This document shows, piece by piece, positions 60,996-64,000 of a stretch of 64,000 bases of DNA. The notes beneath the pieces were generated by a model. That model made no database searches. It was given only the letters and a program-made list of their open reading frames with translations, and was not told the origin of the DNA. Location of the stretch: the NCBI RefSeq assembly GCF_030811475.1, contig NZ_JAUSQV010000001.1:2987001-3051000 (forward strand), in the 5' to 3' direction. Position 1 is the first letter of the stretch. Every line of letters begins with the position of its first letter. The position numbers and the translations under genes were made by a program. The stretch comes from Nakamurella flavida. GTDB lineage: Bacteria; Actinomycetota; Actinomycetes; Mycobacteriales; Nakamurellaceae.

Positions 60996-62156
60996 TTAGA
61001 TGCCGGGTCGTGCCACGGCCCCTGACTTGGCGACGGTCTGCCAACGGGGGCGCCGGTACAGCTTCACGAACCCCCAGACCACCGCGGCCAAACACAGCAG
61101 TCCGAGAACGGTGCCGAGCCACTCGGCGCGGGGGAACATGCTCTGCGGTATCGCAACCGAGAACCAGGCGAGCAGGAACCAGCCGATCCGCCGCAGCCAG
61201 CGTTGTCCTCCGGTCGCCCGCGGCGGGAAGGTCCACACCGACCGGGTGGCCCGTTCCACCTCAGCGGCTTGGGCCAGCAGGCGCTCGGTGAGCGGCCCCT
61301 CCGCCCCGGGCAGTGCCAGCGCCTCAGCAAGATCCCGCTGTGCTACCTCCACCTGCCGGGCTGTGGTGGGTGTCGACGAGCCGTCGTGCAGCACGGACCA
61401 GGAGGCCTGGACCCGTTCGGACAGTACCCAGGCCAGCTGACCGGCGACCTCGGGACGGTCGGGGAAGCGCCGGCGTAGCTCTTCCAGGATCGCCACCGCC
61501 TCCGCCCGCTCGCCCTGCCGGGCCAGCACCCGGGCCGCGTTCATCGGGAAGACCGGCTGGGTCGGGGCGAGGCCGGCGGCGTCGTGCCAGGCCTCCAACG
61601 CCTCCTTGAGCCGTCCCGCCTTCTCCAGCTCACCGGCCAGGTGGACCAGGTACTCCGGCTGCCGATCCAGTCGGAGCGCCTCCCGGAACTCGAAGAGCGC
61701 CTCTCTAGTCCGGCCCATCGCCCGGCTCGCCTCACCCCGGACAGCCCAGGCCTGCGCCTCCCCTGGTCGTTGCTCGGTGGCCTCCCGGGCCGCGTAGGCC
61801 GCCGACTCCGCGTCTCCGGCCTGCAGGAAACCGCGGGCGCGCCCCAACCAGTCGACGGGCGCAGGGGTCGGTGACCCGGCCGCGGGGGGCGGCGGATGGG
61901 CCGGAGCCGCGGCCGCGGCCGCGGCCGCGGCGAGGTCGGCGTCGTGTCGCCGACGACGCAGCGGATCGAGCAATTCCTGCTGGGCCCGGTCGATCAGGCG
62001 GATCCGGTCCTCGGCCTGGCGTTGACGTTCAACCGTGGGTCCCAGCTGACGCTGTTGCCACTTCCGCTGCTGGACCTTCACCGCCCTCTCGATGTCCGCG
62101 GTTTCGGCCGCGGCGTCCAGGTCGAGGATCTCGTAGTAGTTGATCAACTCGGTCAT
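60996..62156 (-). CDS. J-like/TPR protein with C-terminal membrane anchor
   Basis: 386 residues. Residues ~5-75 look like a J domain (NYYEILDLDAAAETADIERAV, RLIDRAQQELLDPLRRRRHD) but lack the HPD motif; the spot reads QQRKWQQRQLG. A poly-Ala/Pro linker follows (~76-100). TPR-like repeats cover ~105-290 (AWAVRGEASRAMGRTREALFEFREALRLD). Two membrane helices end the protein (WFLLAWFSVAIPQSMF and LGTVLGLLCLAAVVWGFV). It starts 12 bp after the Hsp70-like stop, so the two are co-transcribed partners. Without HPD it may position, but not stimulate, the Hsp70. Location: cytoplasmic face of the membrane. Confidence 0.72.
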   Translation of the reverse strand: MTELINYYEILDLDAAAETADIERAVKVQQRKWQQRQLGPTVERQRQAEDRIRLIDRAQQELLDPLRRRRHDADLAAAAAAAAAPAHPPPPAAGSPTPAPVDWLGRARGFLQAGDAESAAYAAREATEQRPGEAQAWAVRGEASRAMGRTREALFEFREALRLDRQPEYLVHLAGELEKAGRLKEALEAWHDAAGLAPTQPVFPMNAARVLARQGERAEAVAILEELRRRFPDRPEVAGQLAWVLSERVQASWSVLHDGSSTPTTARQVEVAQRDLAEALALPGAEGPLTERLLAQAAEVERATRSVWTFPPRATGGQRWLRRIGWFLLAWFSVAIPQSMFPRAEWLGTVLGLLCLAAVVWGFVKLYRRPRWQTVAKSGAVARPGI

Positions 62157-62168
62157 CGGCGTCCCATC

Positions 62169-63662
62169 TCAGTTGACCGCCAGCCCGCGGATGGCCACAA
62201 CACCCTGCTCGACCTCGGTCCGGCTCAGGCCGCTGCGGTCGATCTGCAGATCGCCCAGCTTGGCGCCCGTGTCTCGGTGGAAGACCTCGGCGAAGATCAC
62301 CGCGTCCGCATCGAAGGAGATGACGATGCGCATCGGTGTCGGTTCGGAACGCGGCGGGAGTCGCAGGTGGGCGGAACCCACGATCTGGACGAACTCCACG
62401 TCCTCGTCGTCGCCCTCGGTGATCTGGATCAACACCTCGGTCTGGTTGCCCGAGGTGGTCACGAAGTCCTGCTCTCCGTCCGCCGGTATCGCGGTGTTGC
62501 GGGGGACCAGGACGTGGTTCCCCTCCCGACCGGTGTCCGTGTCAAGAGCGATGACCCCCAGCCCGAGTGCGGTGACGTCCTGGATCGTGATCCGGGGGGT
62601 CCGCGGGGAGGCGGTCAGGAGGTCCGCGCGAATGGCGGCCCCCAGCGCCACCAGCTCGTCGGGGTTGGCGCCGTGCAGCGGGACCAGGCCGGTCAACCCC
62701 GAGAGCATCTCGCCGACCATCGGCATTCGGGTCGACCCGCCGACCAGCAGCAGGTGGTCGATGTCCGACCAGTCGAGCCGGGCATCCTCCACGGCCAGAT
62801 CGGCGATCGACCGGGTCCGGGCCAGCAGACCCCGCGTCAGCGAGGCGAACAGTTCCCGCGTCACCGGCACCGGCACCATCCGGCCGGCGGCCCGCAGGAA
62901 CACCTTGGTCTCGGCCACCGTGGTCAACGTGCGCTTGACCGTCTCCGCCTTGTCCCGTAGCTCGGCTGCGGCCCGGTCGTCGTCCAGCAGGTCGACCCCC
63001 GTCTGCCGCTGCACCTCACCGGCCAGGTGGCCGATCAGCTCGTTGTCCCAGTTGAAGCCGCCCAGGTTGCGATCACCACGGGTGGCCAACACCTCGAACC
63101 GATCGCCCCGGACGTCCATCACCGTCACGTCGAACGTGCCGCCACCGAGGTCGTACACCAGGATCCGGCCGTTCAGCGCCGTCCGCAGACCGTGCGCCAG
63201 GGCCGCCGCCGTGGGCTCGTTGATGACCCCCAGCACCTCCAGCCCGGCCATCTCGCCGGCGTCCTGGGTCGCCCGCCGTCGGGCGTCGTCGAAGTACGCG
63301 GGCACGGTGATGACCGCCTGGGTCACCGGGGCGCCCAGGGCCAGCTCGGCGTCCTCCTTCAACCGGCGCAGGATGATCGCCGAGACCCACTCCGCGCCGT
63401 ACTCCTCGCCGCCGGAGGTCACGAAGGTCCAGTGCGGGTCGCCCATGTTGCGCTTGACGAACTGCACGACGTCCTCCGGCGCCGAGGTGGCCATCTGCTT
63501 GGCCATCGAGCCGACGACGGCCTCGTCCTCCAGGAAAAGGACCACCGACGGGGTGATCCGTTCCCCCTCCCGGTTGAGCAGGATCTCCGGGCCGTTCTCC
63601 CCGACCACGGAGACCGCGCAGAACGTGGTGCCCAGATCGATGCCGATCGCACGCGTCACCAC
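62169..63662 (-). CDS. Second Hsp70-family protein lacking the helical lid
   Basis: 497 residues, much shorter than DnaK (618). The complete ATPase domain has [49 protein letters not shown] and [14 protein letters not shown] shortened beta substrate domain follows (~365-497) with [15 protein letters not shown] and [15 protein letters not shown], and there is no C-terminal lid helix bundle. GTG 63662 has GAGGGGG upstream; a GTG one codon later is equivalent. The next gene is a J-like TPR membrane protein, and no grpE follows, so this is probably a specialised chaperone acting on particular membrane-proximal clients rather than a heat-shock protein. Confidence 0.85.
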   Translation of the reverse strand: MVTRAIGIDLGTTFCAVSVVGENGPEILLNREGERITPSVVLFLEDEAVVGSMAKQMATSAPEDVVQFVKRNMGDPHWTFVTSGGEEYGAEWVSAIILRRLKEDAELALGAPVTQAVITVPAYFDDARRRATQDAGEMAGLEVLGVINEPTAAALAHGLRTALNGRILVYDLGGGTFDVTVMDVRGDRFEVLATRGDRNLGGFNWDNELIGHLAGEVQRQTGVDLLDDDRAAAELRDKAETVKRTLTTVAETKVFLRAAGRMVPVPVTRELFASLTRGLLARTRSIADLAVEDARLDWSDIDHLLLVGGSTRMPMVGEMLSGLTGLVPLHGANPDELVALGAAIRADLLTASPRTPRITIQDVTALGLGVIALDTDTGREGNHVLVPRNTAIPADGEQDFVTTSGNQTEVLIQITEGDDEDVEFVQIVGSAHLRLPPRSEPTPMRIVISFDADAVIFAEVFHRDTGAKLGDLQIDRSGLSRTEVEQGVVAIRGLAVN

Positions 63663-64000
63663 AGGCCCCCTCTGACATCATCCCGACCGGTCTTCCCCGG
63701 CGACCTCGCGCGACCGGCGCGGCAACGACCTAATCGGGACACCCATTGTCACCGCAGGTGAGCTTAGGTCAGCAGAACCAGCCTCGGCGGGCTGAACGGG
63801 TGGATCTGTTGATGGTCGGCACCGCCATGATGGACAAGACGGTCACAGAATGTTTCCGATGTGGACCGAACCCGGTCGATGTCCGATTGATGGCCTACGA
63901 TCCGGCCTGGACCAGGGGAGTCGGACGAACCGTGCGGGGGTACGTGGTGATCGGTCGTGTCCGAACGGTGTTCGGGGTGGCCCCGACCGCGGGTCGAGGG
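63663..64000. other. Region upstream of the Hsp70-like gene, to the window end
   Basis: These 338 bp contain the minus-strand promoter region of the Hsp70-like gene, though no clear boxes were identified. A plus-strand frame is open from ATG 63810 to the window end, but its third-position GC is lower than that of real genes here and it lacks a ribosome-binding site. It could be the start of a gene that continues outside the window. Confidence 0.35.

Noticed and set aside
63810-64000. Plus-strand gene start at the window end
   Set aside because: Frame is open, but its third-position GC is lower than that of real genes here and there is no ribosome-binding site; left as a possibility only.

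Overview
This window is chromosomal DNA from a high-GC actinobacterium. Third codon positions are almost all G or C. It carries a dnaK-grpE-dnaJ-hspR operon behind HAIR-like operators, a PucR regulator, an AfsR/SARP regulator, a GAF-ANTAR protein and a DUF222/HNH (13E12-type) protein. A Nakamurella- or Geodermatophilus-like relative fits, but the genus is only a guess. No tRNA, rRNA, CRISPR array, phage or insertion sequence was seen.

Layout. 1-4062 (minus): malic enzyme, fumarase and a cut-off ThrE-type exporter. 4371-11306: a carbohydrate-oxidation block. Its minus arm holds a hypothetical protein, a 2-hydroxyacid dehydrogenase, a FucU/RbsD mutarotase and an alpha/beta hydrolase. Its plus arm holds an SDR fused by a GTGA overlap to a D-apionate-lactonase-like protein, then a cytochrome P450. 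11319-19145 (minus): a tightly overlapped operon of NCS1 permease, hydantoinase A, three DUF917 paralogues and PucR. 19294-25955: a DUF1684 protein, a FadR-type regulator, and a divergent operon of ACS-family transporter, TIM-barrel enzyme and apionate-oxidoisomerase-like dehydrogenase, then an SDR and a DUF899 protein. 26181-36306: an MFS protein, GAF-ANTAR, the DnaK operon and a large AfsR-like regulator. 36356-42011: two divergent ABC-2 exporters, the second with a histidine kinase and response regulator. 42112-48682: a small membrane protein, a TlpA-like thioredoxin and a giant helicase-nuclease whose C-terminal domain is displaced by a frameshift. 49392-57629: DUF222/HNH, cupin, a 16-bp tandem repeat, a secreted three-repeat protein, idnO-idnD-like genes and a GGDEF protein. 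57665-63662 (minus): DHA2 exporter, CYTH-CHAD protein, and a second Hsp70 with a membrane-anchored J-like TPR partner.

How the genes may work together. The most interesting reading is a two-part, RuBisCO-like-free and non-phosphorylative route for D-apiose or D-apionate. The SDR (7467) and lactonase (8231) would make the aldonate, the ACS transporter (21257) would import it, and the ApnO-like (23406) and OiaC-like (22612) enzymes would convert it to L-erythrulose and CO2. The second half is controlled by a FadR-type regulator with a perfect 28-bp palindromic operator over the promoter. The permease-HyuA-DUF917 operon looks like a separate cyclic-amide (hydantoin or thiohydantoin type) module. 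All of these assignments come from reading sequence motifs by eye and were not confirmed by any search.
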